Assembly: GCA_018398765.1 (NCBI GenBank)
Contig: JAHBMJ010000270.1
Coordinates: 1 to 42,207, forward strand
Length of the DNA stretch: 42,207 bases
Source: Chromera velia
Lineage: Eukaryota; Sar; Chromeraceae
Direction of reading: 5' to 3'
Program-made: the position numbers and the translations under genes
In this document: positions 33,052 to 42,207 of the stretch, piece by piece
Layout of the letters: each line of letters starts with the position of its first letter
Numbering within the stretch: position 1 is the stretch's first letter
The notes under the pieces: model-generated
The model's database searches: none
The model's input: only the letters and a program-made list of their open reading frames with translations
What the model was told of the DNA's origin: nothing

Positions 33052-33525
33052 TAGGGAGCCGTAGGATCTTCAACGACCGTCGAAATAGCATGCGCTACCA
33101 AAGCAGCTATGCCTGGAGGAATCATTTTAGCGGCTTGTCGGGATGACACTCCATCAAGACGCAATCCTCTACTATGATTTACCAAGGTCTGGCTACTATA
33201 TATTGTCAATTGAGATGGCGAAGGAGGCTAAATGGCAGGCAAAGGTAGTTTGTAATGTGCTAGCTTGCGCGTACTTGCATGTACTTACATGTGATGCCGA
33301 GCGTTCAGCCGCGGAGTCTCGATGACGCCAAAAGCACTAAATATTGAAATAAGAAAAAAAAAAAAAAAAGAATCAAGAAAAAAAGACCGTTCACTCAATC
33401 GCAAAAAAGAACGGAAAGCCACCCACCTACCATGAAACGACCCATCCATGCACAGCTAGCTGCTTTGGATTGCTTCGGTAACGAATACTATATTTCGATG
33501 GTCGTTGAAGATCCTACGGCTCCCT
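33052..33525. mobile_element. TIR element flanked by TA (Tc1/mariner-like MITE)
   Basis: The ends read GGGAGCCGTAGGATCTTCAA and continue ...CGACC(G/A)TCGAAATA, so about 34 bp match with one difference. Weaker inverted similarity (CCAAAGCAGCTA) extends further in. Each end is bordered by TA (33052-33053 and 33524-33525). No transposase frame is present. Confidence 0.75.
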
Positions 33526-34270
33526 ACTCTTAGGATGCTTACAGTATTAGCAGAAGAAGGAGCTATAGAAACTGTATGCAGAGGCTTCACATCATCATAA
33601 CTTCATGTTCAGAGGGTCTGTCATTCAGGCTAGAGGTACCTTTCTGATCCTTCATACAAAGAGTCGAATGCTTCTTACTGTATTCATCTGTGCATGCGTG
33701 TACATACATATAATTGCATCGATTTATGTCCGTCTGTTCATGTATACATCGATCAAAGCCTCGCTCGCTGTACGCGCCCGCACCTCCATCCACGCCCATT
33801 ACCTGCGGTGCGCCCTTCGTCTGCGCTTACTACCTGCATGACGCCCTATAATAGTGCAACCCCCATCATGACACGGTCATCTACATTTCAACTCTATCTT
33901 ATTTAAATGAAAAACAATTAAACAATGCATCTAAGCTATTAACTGATTATATTTAAATTAAATTGAATTTTCTCTTTTTTTTTGCTTATTTGTTGGAAAA
34001 TTTTTTTAATTGCTATCCTAGGTTTTGCACTCCATAAAAAACAGAAAAAAAAAGAGAGTTTCTGATTTTTTTTTTAATTCATCAACAAAAAAATGTATAG
34101 TTTTTATGCAACACCCTGTGCAATATTCCTGTAACACTTGAACAATTATTGTTTACTTGTTGACTATTACGATAAAAAAAAAAAAATTAATCATTAAAAA
34201 AAAAGTTTTTCCGATCTTTTATTTTTTTAAATGTAGTGCAGGGCCTAGTTGGTGTCACCGTGGTGTATTC
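33526..34270. other. Non-coding stretch
   Basis: 33526-33900 has balanced composition with only short unsupported frames. 33900-34240 is AT-rich with poly-A and poly-T runs. No gene is recognised. Confidence 0.4.
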
Positions 34271-36462
34271 TCTATAAAATTGGAGTATAAATGGGGTGAA
34301 TGGAGGCAAACTGGGGCCTATTTTGCCCTATTTCCACAAAACGGGATACATTCGGATACATTTTTTGACTTATAAAAACATGTTATCTAGTCATGCAAAA
34401 TAAGGTGTGTTCCTAGAAATTTTGGGCTTCTAGAATCTAATTAGAAAATTTAGAACATTATATGACAGCTTTTTTATAAATTATAAATATAATTAGAATT
34501 TGGGGTGAAATGGGGGCTCCAATTCCAGAGCAAAATTTTTTATGTAATTTCTGGGGTGAATTGGGGTGAAATGGGGAAACATATTTTTTTATATATATGA
34601 AAAAAATAGTGAATGACTTTCAAAGTATTTAAAATAGGTAGAACAATGTTAGACGGTTTTTATAAGCCTAATTTGAGCTTTATATGACATAATTAACCCT
34701 CTTAAAGCATGCTACCACATACTCTATCACTTAAAGCTGTTAGCGTCACGTGTGTATCACTTTTCACGGCCAAACGCATACACACATAAGCAAAAATAAT
34801 CTGCGTGCGTGCGCGTGCAACCGCAAAAATCAATTAGTGCATATGCGTGAAGTGTGCATGACCATTGTGATTAACCCAAGCCAGACGTTTTCTTTCAGCT
34901 AGTCTGTTAGATTGAAGCGTCTTTGCATGGAACAGTGACAAAGACAAAGACCGTAAAAGAAGGTATGGCGCAGTGAAGTACTTGTAGCCTAATCTCTTTC
35001 CAAAAACTATATTTTATTGGTCTATTTGGGAAAATGAGGTAAAATGGGGTAGAAATTAATGAGGTAAAATGGGGTATCGGAAATTGGGTTACCCCATTTT
35101 ACCCCATTTATTTTTTTTATATGAAAAATATCATGAATGGCTTTAAAAGCATTTGAAATGAGACAACGTTAGACGGTTTTTATGAGCCTAATTTCAGCTT
35201 CACAGGGACTACAAGACCTCAGCCGCAGCCAGTGAAGCGATCACAGAGGCAATCGTTCGAAGAGAGGACATAGACGCAGACGAGCATGTAAAGAGGGGGC
35301 AGAAGGCAAGGGCAGCCCACAAAAAAGCAGTAAAAGAAGCAGTAGAGAAGGAGTGGGAGAGGTTAGGCAGCCAGTCAGGGTAGGCAGCCAGTGAGGACCA
35401 GTGTGAGGAAGTCAGGCAGTCAAAAGAAAAGAGGCAGTCAAGATGGCTGACGGCCACCCCCCTAAAGGAATACGGAATGAATCTCAGCCCAGACGAATTC
35501 CGGAATGCGATGATAATCCGATATTAGCGGAGGGTAGGGAGGGAGAAGAGCAGATGTGAGGGATGTAGGGGAAGGTGGAGTCTGCAACATGCCCTTAACT
35601 GTCCAGTCGGGGGACTGCCGACGCTGCGATATGACGAAGTCAACCGTACATGGGCGAGTCTAGCAGTGGAAGCATACCCTGCGGGAGCGGTCCGCGCAAA
35701 CGAACCGATCATTAGGGAGGAAGGGGAAGTGTAGGGATGTCCGGCGCTAAGGGGGGACTTCTAAGTCCGGGGGGCCTATGCTCCACAGAGGCTGGCAATT
35801 TTCAATACTAGGGTGATAAACCCACACGCCGCCTCGAGGGAGAAGGTGACCTGGACTCAAGCCTTCAAAGCAGCAGCAGAAGAAAAGAAGAGGAAACATG
35901 GGCAGGCAAGCGTGGACAGAGGGTGCGACTTCACCCCACTCATGAGTGCGGTCGACAGGACGATGGAGGGGGAGGCAAAGATGTTCTTGAAGAGGGTGGT
36001 AGAGCGATTGAGTGAGAAATGGGGGCAACACGTAAGCAAGACGTGCGGCCGGATCCGAGCCCAACTGCAGATTGCCCACGTGAAAGCGGCAAGCGCGTAC
36101 ATTTGGGGGACCAGAGGAGTGCAAGGGGAGGGCTGGGAGAAAGGAGGAGTAGGCAGTGTGCTGGTTATGACTGAGGGGTAGGAAGTACTTAGCAAATGCC
36201 GAAGAAGGCATTCGAATGGAGGAGCATCAAGTGCATATATGAAGTCGCATGAGAGAGAGAGCTAGCAGCGAGAGCAGTAACCAGGATAGCAGGAAGAGAC
36301 AAAAGACGTATAAGCCAGATGCTAGGAATAAACTTCAAGTCAATGCCCACGAAATTTCAGCTTCATATAACATAATTAACCCCCCTAAAAATATTGGCCT
36401 CTTTTGGGAAATTGGGGTGAAATAGGGCCCTATTTCCCCCATTTATACCCCAATTTGATAGG
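34271..36462. mobile_element. Large inverted-repeat element carrying TGGGGTGAAAT words and a nested retroelement insert
   Basis: The outer ends form about 25-bp inverted repeats (CTATAAAATTGGAGTATAAA at 34272 and, complemented, CTATCAAATTGGGGTATAAA ending at 36461). The interior is rich in AAATGGGG/CCCCATTT words, including a hairpin near 35060-35110. A segment around 34640-34700 is repeated at 35170-35202 plus 36353-36385, where it is split by the 1150-bp insertion. No target duplication was found for the outer element. Confidence 0.6.
35203..36352 (+). pseudogene. 3' end of a non-LTR-type retroelement: zinc-binding and nuclease-like regions
   Basis: One plus-strand frame runs from about 35222 to 36181 without a frameshift but with four in-frame stops (three TAG, one TAA). 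It reads [82 protein letters not shown] and [19 protein letters not shown]. This C-x2-C...H-x4-C-x-x-G-G block followed by a nuclease-like region resembles the C-terminal part of retroelement polyproteins seen in many animals and protists. A different frame continues over 36246-36340 (RAVTRIAGRDKRRISQML). It is flanked by a 13-bp duplication, AATTTCAGCTTCA (35190-35202 and 36353-36365), typical of target-primed reverse transcription. Confidence 0.7.
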
Positions 36463-36742
36463 GTTATCAACTTATCATTCCTTTTGCTTGCTTAATTGAA
36501 CGTCTTTTTTTTTGTTTTTCTTTTTTGAAATTTTAACATTAAAGCGTTATTTTGTTATATGTTTTTCAACATGTACCTTATTTAATGTTTTAATAAATTT
36601 TCAAAAAAGATTGAAAAGGTTGTATGTGTATAGTATAGTTGTTTAAAAAGTGATGATACAAAGTGATAGTACAAATATCTGTGTGACAATAAATTCACAA
36701 CGAATTCTGAAACATTCATGATTTGTGGAGATCCTTACACAA

Positions 36743-39700
36743 TTATCCCACAGGGATTTTCAATTTAAGGCGTTCTTGACTAAGTGATGGTGGAGGCTTA
36801 GCGCCTTCTCCAGATCCCCAATGACTTCCAATCTCCCCCTGTGCATCCACATCCTGCACATACATTTCCTCCAAATCCGCCTCTTCCTCTTCGGCATCCT
36901 CTCTCCACCTCAACCCCCAACTTCTCAAGACGCTCCTGACTGTCCTTCTCACTTTTCTCTGCTGAGGTGTCAGCTTCGGACGGTCCCCCCCACCCACTCC
37001 TGCCTGCAGAAGTTCTTCCTCCTCTTCATCTTCTGACGTCCAAAAGTACCCCTCCTCATCCTCTTCCACCTCTTCGGCATCTTTGCCGTCTGTCTCTTCT
37101 CCTGACAGGCCCTTCTTCTGTTGATGGGAGATACGACGTTTAACGACAACAAAGACTAAAATATTCAAAGCATCCACAAAATCCAACAGACTCATCATCA
37201 AACCAGAACCAGAGGAGGAATCAGGGAGAAGGGAGTCCGAACGAGGGGGAGCTCTTCTACCTGGAACACCATGTTTCGGTTCCAGACAGACATGAGGCAG
37301 GTCTCGTGCAGACGTGCCCGACCTCTCAGTCTCTGTTTCCACCGATCTCACCCCTCCCCCCCCCTTCTCTCTAGGACAGGTCCCTATCTGGCTAGGCCCC
37401 CTGCTCTGTGGGCCTAGGCGGCTGTTCCTTCGTCCCTTTCCGTCCACAGCCCTTGACCGTGTTCGAGCCATATGCCTGAACAGAGAGCTGATCTGATCGC
37501 CAGAGAGGAACCCTGGGGTGATCCCCGTCTCCTCTGCAAACGCAAAGAATCCAGACAGGGACACCAACCGCATCCACACACACCCTTGCAGGCCCCCCTT
37601 TCCCCTTCTCAACGCACCTGCCCTCTTTCTCCCCCCCCTCATACCCCCCTCCGCACACCCCTCAGGCCGCACCAGAGCCATCGACGCAAACGAATCGAAA
37701 ATGCCCTGCACAGGCCCTGGGTGGACCTTCTGGTAAATCACCTCCCGAATGTACCTGTCCGTTGCACTGTCGCCCCCTGATGTCACACTTGGGGGGCCGT
37801 CGGCACGGAATGTGACTGCCCCCCCAGAGGCAGTTTTCTGTTTGTCGGGACCGGAAAGAAAACCTGGGAGCTCAGGGAAGGGGGTCAGAGAATCCCCCAG
37901 AAGCGCTCGTGCTTTTTCCTCAGCACGCGCTGCGGCACGAGCAGCGGGGTCGTTGATCTTCCCTTCTCTCACAAGCTGCGCATGGAGAGGCAGCAGGTGA
38001 TCGCAGAGGAGCAGCTTCTGCGCTTTGGACTGATCTACCTCGGGGTATTTTGTGACTGCAACTAGGGCTAAAAAGTCACGAAAAGCTTCGAAATCCAAGC
38101 CGACACGACGGGGCTCCCCCCCTCTGCAGTGGTCTCGCCACTTTCCACACGGGGCGCCGTCCTTCTCCTTCTCAGGCCCTGTCCTTCTCTCCCTCTCTCT
38201 TTCTCTTTCGAAGTCATCGGTGCGTTTTGTGATCAGAGTGGGGTCCCTGCGGGTGAGTGTGGAATGGACAGAGCGGGAAAACCCCACAGGGCATCGGGCC
38301 TCGGGGGGGGGGCAGCTGGGGGGGAACATGGGGGGCTCAACGGACCTCTGACATCGCTTGCTTGTGGGACATCCATGCAACTCCTCAACGAGGGCCATCT
38401 CAGGGTCCCCCTCCCGTCTCCTGCGCTCTCTGCTTCTAAGCACGAGACTGAACAAGGAACGGCACTCTGCGTGCGTCAGTCCCCTCACCTTTGCCTGATG
38501 CAAAAGCGCAAGAACGTCAGAGAGAGAGGGACCACAGAGGGGACTGACGGCACTTCCGCCAAACCTCCTGTGAAGGTCCCTAAGACACCGTGACACTCTT
38601 TCCTGGGGGGGCAGAGACGCAAAGAAATGTGCAGACAGACGGACGGCAGACTCCCTTGGCCCCCCATTCCTTCCTCTACTTCCAGAACCATCAAAACCTT
38701 TTGAATCGAACAAAAGCGAAAGAGGACGAGACAACGTCACACTCCCCTTACCCTCACTTTCCCCTTTAGAGGACCTCTCAGCACCCCTGGTGCCATCTCC
38801 TAGAGACTCACCAACACCCCTGCCAACATCACCCGAAGACCCATCGGCAGACAGAGAAATACCTCCCGGAGAGCTGTGTGGAGACCCAGCATGGCCTGTT
38901 TCTCCGTTCACATGCGTGTGCATCTCCACTTTTGTTTTAGAGTCTAAATCCTCATAATCTCTAAATTGTTTCGGCGACTTCGACGAGAGACCCAAACGAC
39001 CCCTCTCACTCTTCTCTACTTCTGCTTCATCATCAGCAGAGGAATTCATTCTCCTACTCCCCTCTCTCATCTCTCCCCCCTCCTCCTCCCATCCTTGCCC
39101 CTTCCTACTCTGATAAGACTTCCCTCTCTTTGGGGCTCTCATCATCTCTTCTCTCTCTCTTCCTTCCCCTTCGACACTCCCATACTCCTCCCCCTCCTCC
39201 TCCTCTCCCTCCTCTCCCCCCCCAACTCTGTTCTCTCCCATGCTCCCCTCATCAGTCCCTGGCCACCCCTGAGGTCCTCCCTCTCCCGTCTCTTTCCATC
39301 CCCCCTCTCCCTGAGACGACTCCTGAGAGTCCACACCCGAGTCATCCTCATAGGACCACAAACTGCCAGTGCCCGAGCCCGCCTGCCACCCATCGCTCGA
39401 GGGGGACTGCCGGATGGGGCCTGCGTACATTTCTAATGAGGGGGGGCTGTCGGGGGAATGGGCATGCAGCGGGGAGGAATGGCCCGAAAGCCTGACGATG
39501 GCGTGGGGGTCACCCATAGTGCTTTTGTATCTTTGCTTGGCCTCTGCTTTTCTTTCTCGGCACTCTCGGAGACAAAAACTGAGACAGGAATCCTGGCTCG
39601 CCGTTTCTCCTTCTGGTTCACCCCCATAAGGTCGAGAGAGCATGTTTGCGTTCTCTGCCTCGTACTGAACATCCAGTGTGTCCAGAATGCTGCTCTGGGG

Positions 39701-40408
39701 GCTGCTGCCGTTGCAGCGTTTGTGGGTGAGGGGGAAGTTCTTCTTGAACCAGGCGTCGTCGTCCCATTTCTTTACCAAACTCCTCTCTATCCCCTGCATC
39801 TTCACAGTGGCCCCAGTATCAGAGGCCGACTTGACTGAGGGTGCACTTTCTCTGGCAGCCTCTCTTTCCCTGTCTCTTTCCCTCTGTTTCTGCTTTCCCC
39901 TCTGCTTCTCTAACTCTCTTTCTTCTTTCAGGCGCTCTTCTTCTTCTCTTCGCCCTCTGCCCGTCCTCTCTCTGTCCCTCTCTCTGTGCCCACTTTCCCT
40001 GAAGTCCGCGCTTTCAGACTGCCTAGAGAAACGCGATGTGCTGTGATGCAGAGAGCGTTGATCGGAGTGAGACTTCATCTCTCGTTCGGGCAGTGCGCCC
40101 TCATAGACGTCATACCCGAAGTTTGCGGTTTCATTTGTGAGATACGAGTATTCACTCGACGCCGTCCTGTCATCCTCTTCTCTGCTTCCTTCGTCCTCGT
40201 CTTCATCGTCGTATTCGTATCGGCCCTCGAGGTCTTGGGTAGACCGAACGCCCCTCCCTCTGTGGGTGTCGCTTTCTTGAGGATAGTGTTGCGAATTCGA
40301 AAAGTTCTCGTTGAAGTAAATCACGTCGCTGTCCTTCAAGGAGGGCTGAGGGAAAGCAGCCACTCGGTCAGGAAAGTCGAAGTCTGCCTCTGATTCGGCA
40401 GACCGCAT
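36743..40408 (-). CDS. Large intronless low-complexity protein with EF-hand-like helical motifs
   Basis: A single open frame of 1221 codons runs from ATG 40408 to TAA 36743; a TGA lies upstream in frame and no earlier ATG. The N-terminal half is disordered and charged: acidic runs (DDEDEDEGSREEDD), an Arg/Glu-rich likely coiled coil (about residues 140-190), and Gly/Glu-rich tracts. Ordered-looking segments are near 208-233 (SLVKKWDDDAWFKKNFPLTH), 620-670 (FFASLPPQERVSRCLRDLHR) and 765-800 (LDFEAFRDFLALVAVTKYPE). Others are near 905 (GIFDSFASM), 955-985 (FFAFAEETGITPGFLSGDQI) and 1075 (LLDFVDALNIL). The last four recall an EF-hand-like helical arrangement seen in protist flagellar and cytoskeletal proteins, but I cannot name the family and no canonical calcium loop is visible. 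The C-terminus is acidic. Function unknown. Confidence 0.75.
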   Translation of the reverse strand: MRSAESEADFDFPDRVAAFPQPSLKDSDVIYFNENFSNSQHYPQESDTHRGRGVRSTQDLEGRYEYDDEDEDEGSREEDDRTASSEYSYLTNETANFGYDVYEGALPEREMKSHSDQRSLHHSTSRFSRQSESADFRESGHRERDRERTGRGRREEEERLKEERELEKQRGKQKQRERDREREAARESAPSVKSASDTGATVKMQGIERSLVKKWDDDAWFKKNFPLTHKRCNGSSPQSSILDTLDVQYEAENANMLSRPYGGEPEGETASQDSCLSFCLRECRERKAEAKQRYKSTMGDPHAIVRLSGHSSPLHAHSPDSPPSLEMYAGPIRQSPSSDGWQAGSGTGSLWSYEDDSGVDSQESSQGEGGWKETGEGGPQGWPGTDEGSMGENRVGGGEEGEEEEGEEYGSVEGEGREREEMMRAPKRGKSYQSRKGQGWEEEGGEMREGSRRMNSSADDEAEVEKSERGRLGLSSKSPKQFRDYEDLDSKTKVEMHTHVNGETGHAGSPHSSPGGISLSADGSSGDVGRGVGESLGDGTRGAERSSKGESEGKGSVTLSRPLSLLFDSKGFDGSGSRGRNGGPRESAVRLSAHFFASLPPQERVSRCLRDLHRRFGGSAVSPLCGPSLSDVLALLHQAKVRGLTHAECRSLFSLVLRSRERRRREGDPEMALVEELHGCPTSKRCQRSVEPPMFPPSCPPPEARCPVGFSRSVHSTLTRRDPTLITKRTDDFERERERERRTGPEKEKDGAPCGKWRDHCRGGEPRRVGLDFEAFRDFLALVAVTKYPEVDQSKAQKLLLCDHLLPLHAQLVREGKINDPAARAAARAEEKARALLGDSLTPFPELPGFLSGPDKQKTASGGAVTFRADGPPSVTSGGDSATDRYIREVIYQKVHPGPVQGIFDSFASMALVRPEGCAEGGMRGGRKRAGALRRGKGGLQGCVWMRLVSLSGFFAFAEETGITPGFLSGDQISSLFRHMARTRSRAVDGKGRRNSRLGPQSRGPSQIGTCPREKGGGGVRSVETETERSGTSARDLPHVCLEPKHGVPGRRAPPRSDSLLPDSSSGSGLMMSLLDFVDALNILVFVVVKRRISHQQKKGLSGEETDGKDAEEVEEDEEGYFWTSEDEEEEELLQAGVGGGDRPKLTPQQRKVRRTVRSVLRSWGLRWREDAEEEEADLEEMYVQDVDAQGEIGSHWGSGEGAKPPPSLSQERLKLKIPVG

Positions 40409-41636
40409 CACTGTACCGCTTGGCCTTCTTATGTTGGATCGACGACTGGGAGAGTGTTGTTTTCAAACAACAGACGGGAATCAGTCTGTTGCATGCAAGT
40501 GCTTGTGGTCAACTTGACGCTGAGCAGAAGACCTTCGAACAACAAAAGCAACAAGAACTTATCAGACCGACTGGATACTGGGCGCAATCATGATTTGTCA
40601 AGGAAACTTCTCACATCACCATGCACAAAGTCTGATCGCCGTGATCGCTTTTTTTCATCAATTTAATTGCTAATGCGCATGCATGCATGCATGCATGCAT
40701 GCACGCAATGCATCTGCATGACGGTTCGTTTTGGGTTTTCGCGCTCGCACTGCATGTGGCCCGCGCGGGCGAATGCATGTCCGACATGGCTTACTTAATT
40801 TTGTCACCAGAAGTTGTGTTTCGATCTGTGCATGTGCCACAGACTGACTGCATGCATGCATGAATCCAGAATCTCTGATCGATGTACGCGTTTTGAGAAA
40901 TTCATGCAGATTCAAGTTAAAGAGAAGTCATTGTGACACTCTCTGATCAAATACTATACTAAGGACTTCAGTAGCAAGGACAGCCTTACAGAGAAGTAAA
41001 AAGAGCACAAAGGTTTAACATGCATCTTTGGATATATATATATAAACAGACAGTCTGCATATTGACTAACACTATATATTAATATTAGGCTACGTCCTTC
41101 CTCCCGTCTTTGCGGTAAGTAACACATGAAAGCGCAAGCCTGAATTCCCTCTCAAGCGACAGAAAAGATGATGTGCACTCAGGGCTTGCCTCTCTTTAGA
41201 TCTATGCAGGGAGAGAGGGAGACACGAAACAGGTTGAACCCTCAGAGAAGACAAAAATAGAAAATGTTAGCTAAGATTAGGAGACAGAGAGAGGAGTGGG
41301 AAACAGACCATAAAAATGAAAAGCAAATAGATACACGAATAAGCAATCAAAAGAGGGAAAGAAACCAAAGACACCTGGGGGGGGAAATAAAGAGGACGAT
41401 AACAGACAAAGGGGTGGATACAGAATAGAAACATAAAGAGAGGGAAAGTTTAGAGTTACAAAAGGAAAAGACAGAAAGGAAGAACAGACCGAATAACCAA
41501 AGGAGACATGTCATGAAAATGAGGGCAGAGTAGGGTAGAGACTGTAAAGAGGGAAGCAGAGAGAGTAAAAAGGAATGAGGAGGATGAACAACACACGGAG
41601 TCCCTCTCATTCCCACCCCCCTCTCTGTCTCTACCT
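40409..41636. other. Non-coding stretch with (GCAT)n and a purine-rich tract
   Basis: The left part is the 5' flank of the large minus-strand gene. A (GCAT)n run lies at 40676-40704. From about 41150 to 41590 the plus strand is A/G-rich without a recognisable gene. A pyrimidine tract ending TGTCTCAG (41605-41658) could be a plus-strand splice acceptor. Confidence 0.5.
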
Positions 41637-42195
41637 ATGTCTGCTACCTGTGTCTCAGACCCAAAGGATGCCAGTCCCTCTCTGCAGAGTGATAGCAGTG
41701 GTTTCTTTCTAGGTACTACTGACACACCTCCCTGTGAGGCTGTCAGTGAGGAGGGGTTCCCTTCTGATCACCAGGCTGAGAGGTTTAAATTTTTTTTCTC
41801 TGATAGCGCTATTAGAAGAAGACAACAGCCCACAGGAAGCAGAGGAGGTCCCAGAAAAAATTAAGAACGCCTCAGTCTCTGCGGGGGATTTTTCCGCAGT
41901 GAAAGCAGCAAAAGTAGAGCGCTAGCAGCCTGCCCACATTAAAGTCCAAGCAGAAGAAACAGAAAAAGCCATGCCTGGAGGAGGCAATGCAGAAACTTGC
42001 CCTTCCCTGACCGCAGCTCCAAGCTCGCACTTTGGGAGTCTGAAAAGAGAACCACCGGTCAAAGGTGCTCGTGGATTTCGCACCACAGTTCTGTCTACTG
42101 GAGCAGCCCCCCCCTAGGGTCCCTGCTCTCCGAGTAGAGTGTCCTCTAGTAGTTCTTCGGGATACAAATTTCATTTCAACCTTGAACTAGTCGAG
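41637..42195 (+). pseudogene. Decayed or error-containing exon of an unknown plus-strand gene
   Basis: An open frame from 41637 (SDPKDASPSLQSDSSGFF) continues convincingly only if one T is removed from the T8 run at 41790-41797. The second frame then reads LLEEDNSPQEAEEVPEKIKN, meets TAG at 41923, goes on QPAHIKVQAEETEKAMPGGG, meets TAG at 42115, and continues RVSSSSSSGYKFHFNLELVE up to a consensus donor (GAG|GTAAGT at 42195/42196). It is Ser/Glu/Lys-rich with no recognised domain. The good donor and consistent composition suggest a real exon. The frameshift and two stops suggest a pseudogene or sequencing errors. The gene would continue beyond the window. Confidence 0.4.
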
Positions 42196-42207
42196 GTAAG
42201 TGCCTTC

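Noticed and set aside
35197-35760. Nuclear stop-codon reassignment as the main explanation of the in-frame stops
   Set aside because: Two very long intact frames (pol and the 1221-codon gene) contain no TAA/TAG and the latter ends in TAA, so decay or local readthrough is more likely; kept only as a testable alternative.

Overview
This window comes from a nuclear genome of a plastid-bearing eukaryote. It has spliceosomal GT-AG introns, a Ty1/copia LTR retrotransposon, LINE fragments, several small inverted-repeat transposons and a very heavy microsatellite load. The best clue is an intact ribosomal protein L7/L12 gene at 3641-4180. Its N-terminus is a signal peptide followed at once by a transit-peptide-like stretch starting with phenylalanine, as in organisms with red-type secondary plastids (chromerids, stramenopiles, cryptophytes). 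A chromerid such as Chromera is my best guess, but this is an inference.

Layout. 1-1200: end of an unknown minus-strand gene and an ankyrin-repeat fragment. 2530-4180: a divergent pair, a small Cys-rich protein (minus) and plastid L7/L12 (plus). 4200-7786: non-coding, AT-rich, with a large TIR element, the first copy of a 232-bp MITE and a hairpin minisatellite. 7787-14066: a complete 6.28-kb copia element with 291-bp LTRs, a gag with in-frame stops and an uninterrupted pol. 15006-16036: a 5'-truncated LINE reverse transcriptase fragment. 16394-20000: second MITE copy, a (TCAC)n tract, a 79-bp tandem array with dimeric higher-order structure, a tRNA-like relic and a foldback element. 20372-26705: a five-exon minus-strand gene for a zinc-knuckle, acidic, Gln-rich putative RNA-binding protein; most of the large microsatellites in this stretch sit in its introns. 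27081-27207: assembly gap. 28824-29173: foldback MITE. 29376-32471: a two-exon secreted Cys-containing protein whose second exon is duplicated around a single N, probably an assembly artefact. 33052-36462: two more TIR elements, one carrying an inserted retroelement 3' end flanked by a 13-bp target-site duplication. 36743-40408: an intronless 1.2-kb-codon protein with an acidic, charged low-complexity N-terminal half. 41637-42195: a decayed exon or pseudogene at the right edge.

The host genes do not form a functional cluster. The window reads as scattered host genes in a sea of mobile and simple-sequence DNA. The strongest novel-looking items are a 232-bp MITE family with perfect 8-bp target duplications, a Gag-Pol zinc knuckle that is only complete after a -1 frame change, in-frame stops in the retroelement fragments that are only TAA/TAG, the dimeric 79-bp array, and an insertion whose paralogous empty site lies 500 bp away.
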